A stretch of DNA of 64,000 nucleotides from Nematostella vectensis (Eukaryota > Cnidaria > Anthozoa > Actiniaria > Edwardsiidae): assembly GCF_932526225.1 (NCBI RefSeq), contig NC_064036.1:13447181-13511180 (forward strand), written 5' to 3'. The position numbers were made by a program, and so were the translations under genes. The notes under the pieces were generated by a model, which worked only from the letters and a program-made list of their open reading frames with translations, made no database searches and had not been told where the DNA came from. Positions 18,678 to 34,892 of the stretch are shown here, piece after piece; within the stretch, counting starts at the first letter, position 1, and each line of letters opens with the position of its first letter.

Positions 18678-18956
18678 TCAGTCGGAAACGCTTCCTCGCC
18701 CTCGCTTGACCGTCATTATCTCGTTGTTGTTTACTGTGTAGACGATAGTGACGTCGGATTGATTTTTGAAAGCTTCCTCGAGGGGATTCTTGAAAACCTC
18801 GTCCCTATCCACAGGGATCCTGAGATAGCCGTGAGTCCCATCTTTGCTGTCGATATCTACTAAGAATCTTTTGATATCTTTATCCCAGTAGACGCCGGGG
18901 TCCGCGACCCGTCCGCAGCACTGGCGACAAGGCTGGGCTACTGTCTGCGTTGCCAT
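18678..18956 (-). CDS. Small unknown protein, 92 aa, paralog of the gene at 12906-13860
   Basis: Single exon from ATG at 18956 to TGA at 18678, 92 residues. The ATG comes directly after an acceptor (TATTTCACCCAAGCAG), so transcription must begin further right with a non-coding exon, or coding exons lie upstream. The N-terminus has a Cys cluster (CRQCCGRVADPGVYWD), followed by strand-rich sequence with DIDSKDGTHGYLRIP and NEIMTVK. The family is not recognised. The similarity to the neighbouring small gene and the shared orientation suggest tandem duplication. AATAAA on the minus strand near 18483-18488 is a plausible poly(A) signal. Confidence 0.66.
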   Translation of the reverse strand: MATQTVAQPCRQCCGRVADPGVYWDKDIKRFLVDIDSKDGTHGYLRIPVDRDEVFKNPLEEAFKNQSDVTIVYTVNNNEIMTVKRGRGSVSD

Positions 18957-19144
18957 CTGCTTGGGTGAAATAAGAAATGGCTGGTCACCATGTGGTTTAA
19001 TTATTAAAACCCCACCTCCCCTCACACCACCATCAACCACTGACACCGAATCATCCCGCCACCAGCAACATCTCATCAACCGCCACTATCAAATTCCACC
19101 AACACACGCACACACACACACGTCTCCTCTACCATAATCACCTT

Positions 19145-20415
19145 CAACTCCTTGTATCTCAGCCTTTATCCCTCCTTCTTTCTCCCTCTCATTCCCCTCC
19201 TCCTTTTCCTTATCTTTGCTCTCCCCCTTTCTCTCCCCATCTCTTCCCCTCCTAATCTCTGCTATCCCCCTCTCCTCCTTCCTCCCTCTCTCCCTCTCCT
19301 CCTTATCTTTGCCATATACCCCCTTCCTTCCTTCTCTCCCTCTCCTCCTTATCTTTGCCATATACCCCCTTCCTTCCTTCTCTCTCCCTTTCCTGTTTAT
19401 CTTTGCTCTTTACCCCCTTTCCTCCCCTCTCTCTCCCTCTCCTCCTTATCTTTGCCCCCCCTTCCTCCCCTCTTTCTCCTCTCCTACTAATCTTTGCTCT
19501 ACATCCCCCTTGCTTCACTCTCTCCCCCTCTCCTCCTTATCTTTGCCCCCCCCCCATCCTCTTCCTCCCCTCTCTCTCCCGCTCCTCTTTATCTCTGCTC
19601 TCCCCCTTCCTCACTCTCTCTTTATCCCCCCATCCTTCCCTCTCTCCCTCTCCTGCTTATCGTTGCTCTATATCCCCCTTTCCTCCACTCTCTCTCCCTC
19701 TCCTCCTTATCTTTGCCCCCTCTTACTCCCCTCTCTCTTCCTCTCCTCGTTATCTTTGCTCTACATCCCCCCTTCCTACCCTCTCCCCCCTCTCCTTATC
19801 TTTGCTCTATATTACCCCCTTCATCCCCTCTCTCTCCCTCTCCTTCTTATTTTTGCTCAATACCCTCCCTTCCCCCCCCCCTCTCTCTCTCTCTTCCTTA
19901 TCTTTGGTCTATATCCCCTATTCTCCCCTCTCTCTCTCCCTCTCCTCCTTATCTTTGCTTTATACCCCCTTTCCTCCCCTCTCTCTCCCTCTCCTTCTTA
20001 TCTTTGCTCTATATTCCCCTTCCTCCCCTCTCTCTCCCTCTCCTCCTTATCTTTGCCCCCTCTTACTCCCCTCTCTCTTCCTCTCCTCGTTATCTTTGCT
20101 CTACATCCCCCCTTCCTACCCTCTCCCCCCTCTCCTTATCTTTGCTCTATATTTCTTTTCCTCCCCTTTCTCCCCCTCTCCTCCTTATCTTTGCTCTATA
20201 TTACCCCCTTCATCCCCTCTCTCTCCCTCTCCTTCTTATTTTTGCTCAATACCCTCCCTCCCCCCCCTCTCTCTCTCTCTTCCTTATCTTTGGTCTATAT
20301 CCCCTATTCTCCCCTCTCTCTCTCCCTCTCCTCCTTATCTTTGCTTTATACCCCCTTTCCTCCCCTCTCTCTCCCTCTCCTCCTTATCTTTGCTCCCCCC
20401 TTCCTCCCTTCTCTC
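19145..20415. repeat. Polypyrimidine minisatellite, ~46-bp unit
   Basis: Nearly every base on the plus strand is C or T. The recurring text is CTCTCTCCCTCTCCTCCTTA followed by TCTTTGCTCTATA and CCCCCTTCCTC. A block of about 300 bp (around 19700-19900) is repeated almost exactly at 20045-20260, showing higher-order duplication. All three plus frames stay open only because pyrimidine-only DNA cannot make stop codons often; they are not genes. Confidence 0.95.
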
Positions 20416-23400
20416 TATTAGGCCTCATTATCTTCGATATTAGAATGATGATCACAAAGCTTCTGTCCCCTTTTTCCTTGATAATTATGTACTGTGTACG
20501 TATTTCTTTTTGAAGCAAGACCAATCATCACTTAAATAAAAGTGCTTTGCTAATCTCATCACATTATATTAGCAACTGCCTTAGGCTCTCTTTGTTGAAT
20601 GATGAAGGTCAAATGCTGCTTTTTCTAGATGGCGACCCCAGTTACAATAGCCAAACGAAATTGCTTTCCCTCTTATAAGCCTCAAGAAAGTCTTGAGCAT
20701 GGTTAAGCTTTCATCCTGTATGTGCTATTACGGAAGGGAGCAGAGAATTTTATAATCTGTTGCCTTAGCATAGATGATTTGTTTTATAAAACATCTGCCT
20801 TACTAAACTAAACAACTGCCTTACTGTCTTACTAAAACAATTGAAAAGCATATAGATAGCTAAAACAAAATGATTGTTAAAGGTGAGGGAAGCGCAAGCA
20901 AAAACGCATCAATCTGATTGCAAAACCCATTAATGTTACTAACTGAAAAAGATTTGGGTAAAGCAGTACAAAGTGTGAAGCGTCTTGAATTCTCTATGCC
21001 GACATACGATAAACGGCCATCCTTCTATATGTAACGGAAAGAAATAATAATATAAGGGGAAATTTTCAGATGGCATTCAAATGGTTGGAGCCAAGTCAAG
21101 TGACAAAAGTGACTCTTCACGACTTGAACAGCAACATGCCCGTAATACAGTGACTATCTCTCATAATTTAAGTTGACAAAATCGTTGTAAAAAAAAAAGC
21201 ATTATCTTGAGAAGCCAGTCATCAAAATTCAAATATCTCACAGTAAAATATAGGCAAGAGAACAAACAAATTTACTGGTATTTCAGTAAAAAAGATTGCG
21301 AGTTGCCAGTGTCTGCAAAAAAGGAAATTTCGTCGATGGAATGCGGTGACTTACTTTACCAATTTTTTCTTTAGCGTATCGCGTAGAACACAAACCAGCT
21401 GGCGGAGAGCGATGCGAAAGCTTGTTTTTATAACTACAAGCGATTCGGTAATCAATACCTTATACTGCACTTTCGCTCTGTCTGGGCACTCAAGAGTTTC
21501 TTGTGAAACGTCACCAGCTTCTAGGTATAAAATTGGTCTCGGATGAGTAAGCAACGCAACCTATTAGAAAAGTGTCAGCAGTAGTTGAGAGAGCGCTGTC
21601 CGTGTGCACTCTCGCTCCCTGTGTTAAAGGGTGTGTCCTCGCAATCCCTAACTCCACCGTTACTAATGCAGGGATAAAAGAAATTAAACCTATGTTAAAT
21701 GCGTTGTTATTATCCGGAAATACCCCGGCGCTATAGATAAAATTACTTAATTTGTTTAATCAGATGGAAATGCTGTTGCAAAGGTAGATGATGTTAGATG
21801 GTATACTTCACGTTGGTGAGGTATGATCAATAACAAGGCGTTGAGTGATAAAACACACATCAGTGCAGAAACTCATCCATGTAACCAGGTTACTGATCAA
21901 GTGTTCTACCGATCATTCGGCACACTGCGCATGCGTTGCATTTAACGTTAAAGCCTGACGAAGCGCTTGACCCCATAATGCAAGTCTCGTTTTTGAATTC
22001 TGATCGTGCATATTTTACTGCCCAAATCTGCGTGATTGGTGGGCGCGTTGCCCTTATATAGATTTATCTTTGAACATTCATCACACTGTGTACATTGACT
22101 TAAGCCTAACCGCACACGTGCCATGGGACGCATGCGCAAAAGACTTCAAACTCGTTAACAGCAAAGCTTCCTCACTCAATGACATTATGAAGATTCTGAT
22201 AAAGCCGACACGTAACGTGAAACAACGCTCGTTGTTTTATAAGGCAGCAAAAAGTATGCGATTCTTTTATGTTGAGAGATATTTTTCTAAATGAAATTTT
22301 CGAAGAAATCGTTTAATCTTATTAATGTAAATGCGATTAATTTTCGGTAATTCATGGAATGCACAGCAAAATGCAATAAATTTCTAAAATAATCTTTATA
22401 TGCTCCCGATATCTTTTGAAGTTATTGCCTCATATATCTTTGATACAAAAATATTTAAAATAATGTCCTAGTTAGAAAAAGGCGATGAATTGATAACAAG
22501 TAACATTTAGTGCCGGAATTTTCCAAGTTATATCGTCATTTGACGTGTATTTGTGATAAATAGTGCGTTGTTACTTACTATAATGCAATCACAAATCCAG
22601 TTATCTTTCTCCCAGTACAATATGGGTCGAGAAAACCGCTACAAATAGCACAAGCTCGATGGCCAAGCGTATTCTAATGTAGCGCGCTCACACAGCCACG
22701 CAAAGACTGTACAAGCCACGACTGCGTTGTGCTTATCGTCTAAAAAATCCCCCGCTTTTAAACAACGTCGAATATCCAAACTGACGGAAATGTAATGCTC
22801 TTGAATATCAAATGCAATGTGGGTGTGGCCTGCACAATTGGTTAAAGCTAGTATACTCATATAATGAGGGCTCTACCCGAGGAATATGCCATCGGATTAG
22901 CCCTGATGAGTGCAATAACCCATCTTTAATAGCGAAGCGTATCTAGACATGTACAGCGCGGTCTGCACGCAGCGATAATTGGCGCGTTGCTGGTAGATTA
23001 AAAGATTTCACTCGTCAGAAGTAGCGCTGTGTTGTTAATCTTGCTATGTGTGACTTTATAGTCGACTATAGCAGAGTATAATGTATAGACTATATTAGCA
23101 TAGTATATGCTGACTATAGGCAGCAATGTAATCAAGCCTTGAGTAAACATTCCTAAACAAAAGGGCAAGACAATATAACCTTCAGGCCTGGCTAAAATAG
23201 ACTAAAGGTCGAGCACGAAATGTAGCGTGCGACATATGTCTCGTAAAATGTTTCCTAGTTTATCCACTACCAAAAACATGTAGCTTCAATCATGCAGTGC
23301 GCTTCTAGGGAAAGGCTCGACTTGATAGAGGGAGCATGAGATACAAAAAAACCGAGCGTGACATACTCCAAATAGTTGGCGCCATCGGGAAAAAAAGAAT

Positions 23401-23634
23401 GTTTACTTGTTGTGTTTTGAGACTTATATGATGTGACTCTTTGGAAAGACATATTTCACTTTAACTGGTGACAGTTATCGGTGCATAAAGAAATTGAAAG
23501 CATGCTGACTAGATTTACCTTCACATCATTGTCCAATCAAATTAAAGTCCGTGAATCCGACTTGCGTGACACTGTTCTTTTTTTTGTTTTGAATGTTTAG
23601 AACTCCCATCATTTTGAAAAATGGGTGGTTATTA

Positions 23635-24222
23635 CAAATTGCGACTGGTATTACAAATTACGACAGGTATTACAAATTGTGACAGGTATTACAAATTGCG
23701 ACGATTATTACAAAATTGCGACAGGTATTACAAATTGCGACGATTATTACAAATTGCGACAGGTATTACAAATTGCGACGATTATTACAAATTGCGACAG
23801 GTATTACAAATTGCGACGATTATTACAAATTGCGACAGGTATTACAAATTGCGACGATTATTACAAATTGCGACAGGTATAACAAATAGCGACGATTATT
23901 ACAAATTGCGACAGGTATTACAAATTGTGACGATTATTACAAATTGCGACAGGTATTACAAATTGCGACGATTATTATAAAATTGCGACAGGTATTACAA
24001 ATTGCGACGATTATTACAAATTGCGACAGGTATTACAAATTGCGACGATTATTACAAATTGCGACAGGCCTACACATTGCGACGATTATTACAAAATTGC
24101 GACAGGTATTACAAATTGCGACGATTATTACAAAATTGCGACAGGTATTACAAATTGCGACGATTATTACAAAATTGCGACATGTATTACAAATTGCGAC
24201 GATTATTACAAATTGCGACAGT
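23635..24222. repeat. Minisatellite of alternating 18-bp half units
   Basis: The half unit ATTACAAATTGCGAC is followed alternately by AGGT or GATT, making a dimer of about 36 bp repeated some 16 times. Several dimers have an extra A after ATTACAAA. The open frames across it are artefacts. Confidence 0.93.
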
Positions 24223-25268
24223 ACATACGTGGGTGTGGCAGTGAGTTACCCTTGGAGACTTGCCGTGACCTACGTAATGATTACATGGTTACTATTGGCT
24301 ACGGGGTAACACACAGCATGCTTGCTACGCTAGTGCGCATGGCAAGCTTTACGCGTGATCACAATGATTGACAAAATTCCGATCATTTTTGCACTTGCTT
24401 TCTTACACAAAACATGGCTAGACCAGAGTTTTATTAGACCTAGAATATACCTAGATTTAAGGCCTCCAAGGGCCCGCAGTAAATGGCCATGCTGTTGCGG
24501 CTACCCCGCCTATTGTGGCGAAGCTAAGAAAATAAAATAGATTTACACCTGCTCAAGAAGTCAGGCAACTTTCTACCGGGAGTTGATGTATACGGAACGG
24601 AAATAGGCGCTCGATTTACGATTCTCGACTATCATTTGAAAACAATGTGGACACGCCTACAATTGGGGAGGGGCCAACTCCCATTGACCCCTAACTAAAC
24701 AAAAACGCATCTTTAACTACCGGCACAAGTTGGCGATTGTCTAAAATGATAAAGTTATAAAAATAGCGAAATCCGTCACCTTGCGTTAATTTCCCGCATG
24801 ACGTGGCTTTAATTTTGTTCATGAAACAATGTCACGTCATCCGAGGATTACTAGAGGACGACACACGAAAGAATGAGATCTATTTGTTCAATGCAACAAA
24901 ACAAATGTGATTTCAGCAAACACCAGTGTGTGCGCAATGGAATCAATTGTGCGTGTAGCTATCAAAACCTTTCGGAGACCCCATCACAAGACTTTCGCAC
25001 ACTGTTGACGTAAAACAACCATGAAATGATCTTAAATATTTGCTTGAACATGGTACGTACCTATTTAATACGAGCGCGCTTATTGAAATGTACACCCTGG
25101 TAAAGAGAAAAACAAAATTGGCCTTGTTTATATAGACAGATAATAAATATTATCTATAGGGAGTTTTTAAGAGGCAAACACACTCGTTGTGTGTTGGATT
25201 ATTATTGCCTATTTTTCACTACAGGCACTACGAAAAGCTCTAGCTAGTGTCTTATAGACAAGGCTGTA

Positions 25269-26750
25269 TTACTGGGGTGTCTTAACCCTTTTTTGGAAGC
25301 AAATCTCGTGGTGCTTCGGCCACGTGACAGTCACCGTGACGCCTTCCATATCAGGGCACTGACCCTTCAAATTGAGCTTGAACCTGTGCAACAATCTCGA
25401 GACGAATAGAAATAGCTCCATCTTCGCCAAGGATTCCCCAACGCACACACGAACACCGGCCCCGAAAGGTAGCATGCTGTATGCACTCGCACTATTGGTG
25501 CCCTCGAGGAACCTGCTTGGCCTAAATTCGTAAGGGTCCACCCATTCAGCCTCGTCATGATGTATAGCCCACAAATTAACATAAACGAAGGTTTCTTCAG
25601 GGATGCAATATCCACCGATGTTTAGTTGTTTCCTCGCTTTTCTTCTGATCAATGGAAACACAGGGCTGATTCGAAGTACTTCGAGTATTGTCGCCTCCAA
25701 ATATGGCAACGATTTGCGATCTGCTAGAAGAGGGTCCCTTCCAAAAGAGATGACGTCATCGAGTTCCTGGTGAATTCGAGCTTGGACTTCTGGGTAAGCG
25801 GCTACGTAGAGAAAGATCCACCGCAGGGCCGTGGTGGTGGTCTCGAATCCAGCCATGAAAACATCGTTTATTGCAATGAGTAGATGGTCTTCGGTCAAAA
25901 GGCTCATTGCATTGTTATCCTCTTGTTTGGCGTCTTCTAGACTCTTCAGTAAAGCGTCTGTAAGATCGCGGATCTCGCCTTCTTTGTAAGTTTCCCTGTG
26001 TTCAGTAATCTTCCGCTGAATCAACCTATCCCTCGCAGTTACCGTTTCTTTCATTTTCTTAACTACTTGAAGTGGAAAGAATCTCAACCAGGGCATATAG
26101 ATAAGTGGGTTTTCTGGAGATGCCAGTTTTGCCATGGACTCCGTCGTCGCAACAATATCCGAGAACTCTGCATCATCGAGGCCGTACCTTTTCCCGAAAA
26201 CCAACGCGCAAATGACGTTCATCACTGACAAAGTCAAAGGCAGCTTTGTATCCACTGGAGCGCCTTGCGAGTTTGCGAATATATCGCAAAGATTATCAAC
26301 CTCCTGTAGTATTAAGGCTTCTAGGATCCTGACTCCACTACCGTACATGCGCAAGGCTGAGTGCACCACCCGCCTCTGCAGCTTCCATGTGGGACTGTAT
26401 TTGCCGAATATAACACTGCATCCATTTCTCGATATAGCGTCTATAACGTACGCCGACGTTCGGTCAGCCACGTCGCGCCCATTTTTCTTGAGTAACACTT
26501 GCCTTGCCAGCTTGATGTTGTCAATAATGACAAAGCGCTTGCCCAAGAGTTGGACCTGGAACACGCCACGCCCATACTGCTTGCCAAGAGATGTCAGGGA
26601 CTTGTGAAGGACTGGGCCTATCTGAGGGAAGTTACCGACAAAAGGATACGGTGGGGGACCAGGAGGGGCATTTTTGTCTTGGCGCCATATATGGAGAGAT
26701 GTCAGCGATACGATTGCAATGAGGATAAGCACCGCCACTAGGGCGATCAT
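25269..26750 (-). CDS. Cytochrome P450 (microsomal, CYP2-clan/CYP1-17-like)
   Basis: A single coding exon of 493 residues from ATG at 26750. The frame is open a little further up but only from a TTG, so the ATG is preferred; it gives the usual length. Residues 2-21 form the membrane anchor of an ER-bound P450, followed by the hinge PPGPPPYP (29-36). The oxygen-activating I-helix is AGFETT (300-305). ExxR is EVLR (357-360), the PERF-type motif is FRPSRFL (409-415), and the haem loop is FGAGVRVCVG with Cys436 as the iron ligand. All key residues are present, so it should be an active monooxygenase using P450 reductase. The substrate cannot be read from sequence. A splice acceptor about 30 bases before the ATG (TTTATTCCTTAG) suggests a 5' UTR intron; strong minus-strand donors at 27578 and about 28048 are candidate partners. 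Confidence 0.96.
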   Translation of the reverse strand: MIALVAVLILIAIVSLTSLHIWRQDKNAPPGPPPYPFVGNFPQIGPVLHKSLTSLGKQYGRGVFQVQLLGKRFVIIDNIKLARQVLLKKNGRDVADRTSAYVIDAISRNGCSVIFGKYSPTWKLQRRVVHSALRMYGSGVRILEALILQEVDNLCDIFANSQGAPVDTKLPLTLSVMNVICALVFGKRYGLDDAEFSDIVATTESMAKLASPENPLIYMPWLRFFPLQVVKKMKETVTARDRLIQRKITEHRETYKEGEIRDLTDALLKSLEDAKQEDNNAMSLLTEDHLLIAINDVFMAGFETTTTALRWIFLYVAAYPEVQARIHQELDDVISFGRDPLLADRKSLPYLEATILEVLRISPVFPLIRRKARKQLNIGGYCIPEETFVYVNLWAIHHDEAEWVDPYEFRPSRFLEGTNSASAYSMLPFGAGVRVCVGESLAKMELFLFVSRLLHRFKLNLKGQCPDMEGVTVTVTWPKHHEICFQKRVKTPQ

Positions 26751-29700
26751 TGTATTTCCGGATAAAGTACTAAGGAATAAAAACACAACACAACTTACAC
26801 AACCTACATACAATTTACTCAACGTTTGTAGTATTTTGACTGAAAGGGGCAAAGATATGGCTGAGCTTTTTAATTAAAAACAAGACAAGCCAAATTAGCG
26901 TGTACTTGGTTATCTTAAGGGCAATCGTAATAGTATTTCAAGGCAGCATTTTTACCGCCGCGTTTTACCGTAAGACAAGTAATTAGCAGAGGCAGAATAA
27001 CAAGCTAGATCTGTATCAAGTTGTGTATGACCAATGATACTATATTTGACCCGCTAAAAATTAGTTGTTACGTATGATAGTATTTGAGTAGGAAGCCCTT
27101 CCTAGCTGATCCGAGATCGAGATCGGGTTAGGGGGCGGTCTAAAAATAAAATCCAATTAATATAGGTACATATAAACAATTTCACTAAGCTCTTGGACCC
27201 TGCTAGATGTTTCCTGGGCAGTCTAACTCAATAAGCACTATGCAAATATGTACTCTTCTATACAAATAGTGTTAGTAAAAACATTTGAAAATTGATAAAT
27301 TGCTTACCAGCGTTATAATTTGCATACAATTAAGAAAGGATTTCTTTTTTCCTTATTTAAACTCAGATTATTAGGTATTTACCAGGGTTTCAGGAAGTTT
27401 TTGTTTCAATATATCGATAATGAACCGAAATAGAGTAAATAAGGTAAACAAATTGAAGGGTTAAGAGCCTAAGGTAGTATTATATACTGTAGATAGCTGG
27501 ATGTAAGACGCTTCAAATAGTAGCCACAATGTCCACGGGAAAACCGCGTAAAATACATTAAAGATCTTTAGACTTACCTATTGTATACTCCTCATATACT
27601 TTGTGAGATGGATCGCTTGTGCTTCATTATTTGTGTCACACGTCGCAACCTTAAAACCTTAGCGCAATGAGGCCCCTGTTGTACTGCCGAAGTTTTCACT
27701 TGACTTTCTGATTGCCGGATTAATGCCAAAGAGCTTAGGCTCGTTATCTTTAATAAAGGCTTATCTCTGGGGCACTTTTAGAACATTATTTACAAAACAA
27801 TCACAGTTTGCTATGCTTAAACTTACGCACTTGAGAAAAAGGAAAGGATAGGGCTAGTCAATTTAAACCGAGCCATTTATGATATTCATTTAATAATATA
27901 CTCAATAACTTAATAAAATACTCATTAATTTTTGCTAGTTGTAAGTTGGCGGGAATCTTGCCCTTCCACAGAATGTTTTGTCGATACGTGGTAATGGTGT
28001 CACGTTGCAGGGGTAAAGGGAGGGTGGATTTTCCTTTTGTACTTACCGTGAGCTTGCTGCGGATATAGAAGATAACCTTTTAAAGTACTTGTTTTGGCGA
28101 AGGTTGCGAGCTGAAGTGGTGTTTTGTTAAGATACGTAAGAGTTTATCAATCTCAGGAACTTGAATAATAATTGTTCCTGGCGTCAAATAAAATAATGAA
28201 AATACAAATAGTTACTGATGAGAAGGACTACTACTGGACTAGGGACTTAGTTGTTAAATTCCTCTTACACTGGCTAATTGTAACGCCCAGCAATGTGCGG
28301 CAAATATATATCCCCCTAGTGGGAAGGATTATACAGTTTGCGTAATCTTATAATCCGCATTGTAATGACAGAGTCTGTTTATTATCAGTATTCTCACTTT
28401 TAATAGTCAGAGAAATAAATCAACACAAGTTTGTATGTACACAAAATAGTATATTTCACGCCTTTGTAAAAACAGAATGGTCACATTGAGGTTTTCGGTC
28501 CTTACGGAGCAATAAAAAAGACGTAAACCGTTTACGTTTACCGTAGTTAAATAAGGCTAAAAAATATCCATTTCAACTTCTATATGGATATATGTTAACA
28601 ATTGAGTAACGTTATGCGAATATCGCTTGATAGGGGTATAAATGATGGAAATACCAAACACACTTCTTAAGACTGACCACAGACGCTCCAGCTGTAAGCT
28701 TGGTGAAGTGCCTTTTCATTCCCAGAAATAAGAAACATGGCCGTCACGCATGCGTAATAGTGCACGTATACAATGTCAAAATGGCTGCCATTTATTATAA
28801 GGAAATGTGGGGAGACATCACAATTTATTAATTTATTTTCTCGTTTCAGAGATTTTGGGCTCACGATGCAGGACTCGAAAAAAAAACCTTGCCATTCGAG
28901 TGATACACTTTCCGTTCAAACGATGCCAGAGAAAGCCCTATTATTGTTCCTTGGACATTGCACTTTTGTTCGCTTGAGAGCATACAATCCTCCATACATT
29001 CTCTGTAATTTCATTGAAATCGGGCATAAAAGTAGTCGTTTAAATGGTAGAACTGTTCGCCGCATCACAGGTGCAGGACTCGAAATTGGTAAATCGACTA
29101 TCCTTCCATCAAATTGGCCAATAAAATAGGCAGTAGCGCCTTCCAATCTTGTTCCTGAAGAAATAACATTTGATGTAGTTATGCCTAGTTCAGGAACCAT
29201 TATTGTTGTCTTTAAGATACAGACTGAAGCAAGGAAAACGGTGCGCTCCGCAAGAACAACTTCTCTCCGTTCATCCGTGCTCCATTTTGTTTTTAAACGG
29301 CCCCACGGCTTTCTGGGTAGACACAGGGGAACCATAAAGCCTTTCTAAAATACATTTTTTTTTTAAATTTGCGCATATAATGTTTTCCAACCTCAGCAAG
29401 ACTGCCGCACTTTCATTATCATTGGACGTATCAAATCAGAGATGCCCCTTGCACGTTTAAATACCGCTAATACTACTTTTATTGGGAATTTTAGTCAACC
29501 TGATTAAAAACTTCTTGTGTAACAACAAAAGGGAAGCCCCTGTGCTGGCCGGAATCTCGTTTTTATTTGTGATACCGCTGTTATTCCTCGCGCCTAGCAA
29601 AATGTGAGCCCAGAGAAACCGCTGGCTAATGTCCCTTATTTCTGGGAATGTACCAACCTCTTATCGATGAAGCTGAAGCTTGGTAAAGTGTGCTTGCTCC

Positions 29701-30314
29701 TTAGGTGCCTTTTAAATAGAGGTACTTTATAAGGCCTAGCGGATGGAAATAGAGCCAATGGATGCGACCAAGACGCCAATTTCTCTAAGCCATAGACAAG
29801 AGCTCTTCCCTTCTTGGGAAATTTCTTGATCACTTCTGCCGGTCCTCGTGTACCTCTCCGTTATTGAACTGGCACCTCGTTAGTGCTCTTGTCTCGATGC
29901 CCCACGCCCTGTGCATCAAAGGGTGATCTTGCTTGTTTTACCAACCGCCATATGATACAAATATTGGAGCCGCTTCTTCAGGATGGTGCCCCACCCCATT
30001 CGATAATTCCTGGATCCTACCATGTCTCAGGTATGAACGGGTATCGGGTGAACACTTAATGATTGGGAATCTTTCTTCAACAAGAGAATCTTCTTCAATA
30101 CAAGAAAAAATGGAGCTAACAGACAATAGACAATATGAAGCTTCAGCCTACTAAGGCATTATTTTATTCTGAATCGAAAACTAGACTTAACAAATATGAA
30201 TAAATGATAAGTGGGTTTCAGGGAGGCCTCAGCATTTACACTAGATCTCTTACTGACTATAAGTTACTGCGTGCTTAACTAACAATTTTAACCCGAAAAT
30301 TGAAAAAAAACCTG
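26751..30314. other. Upstream region of the P450 and 3' side of calmodulin
   Basis: It holds possible P450 5' UTR exons ending at 27578 (ACAATAG|GTAAGTC) and about 28048 (CTCACG|GTAAGTAC), both minus strand. A calmodulin poly(A) signal, AATAAA, lies on the minus strand at 30163-30168. Open frames at 28.8-29.3 kb on both strands match nothing I know and are within chance length. Confidence 0.4.

Positions 30315-34892
<4,578 letters not shown>

Larger units (their letters stand above)
18957..25268. other. Gene-poor stretch between the small genes and the P450
   Basis: Two large minisatellites (19145-20415 and 23635-24222) dominate. The remaining sequence (20.45-23.6 and 24.25-25.25 kb) is AT-rich with no exon pair I could support. 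The first exon of the 18.7-kb gene may lie here. Confidence 0.5.

Noticed and set aside
19152-20513. Long plus-strand frames of 339-401 residues rich in Leu, Ser and Pro
   Set aside because: They run through a pyrimidine-only minisatellite where stops cannot easily form; all three frames are open and none has splice or start context.
23621-24371. Frames with ITNCDDYYKL-type repeats
   Set aside because: A minisatellite with open frames by chance; located away from any splice signals.
26751-26852. Extra 34 residues at the N-terminus of the P450
   Set aside because: Begins with TTG; the ATG at 26750 gives the normal anchor and length.
28773-29335. Frames of 118 (+) and 139 (-) residues
   Set aside because: Length is within what chance gives in this much DNA; no domain, no splice context and no repeat family recognised.
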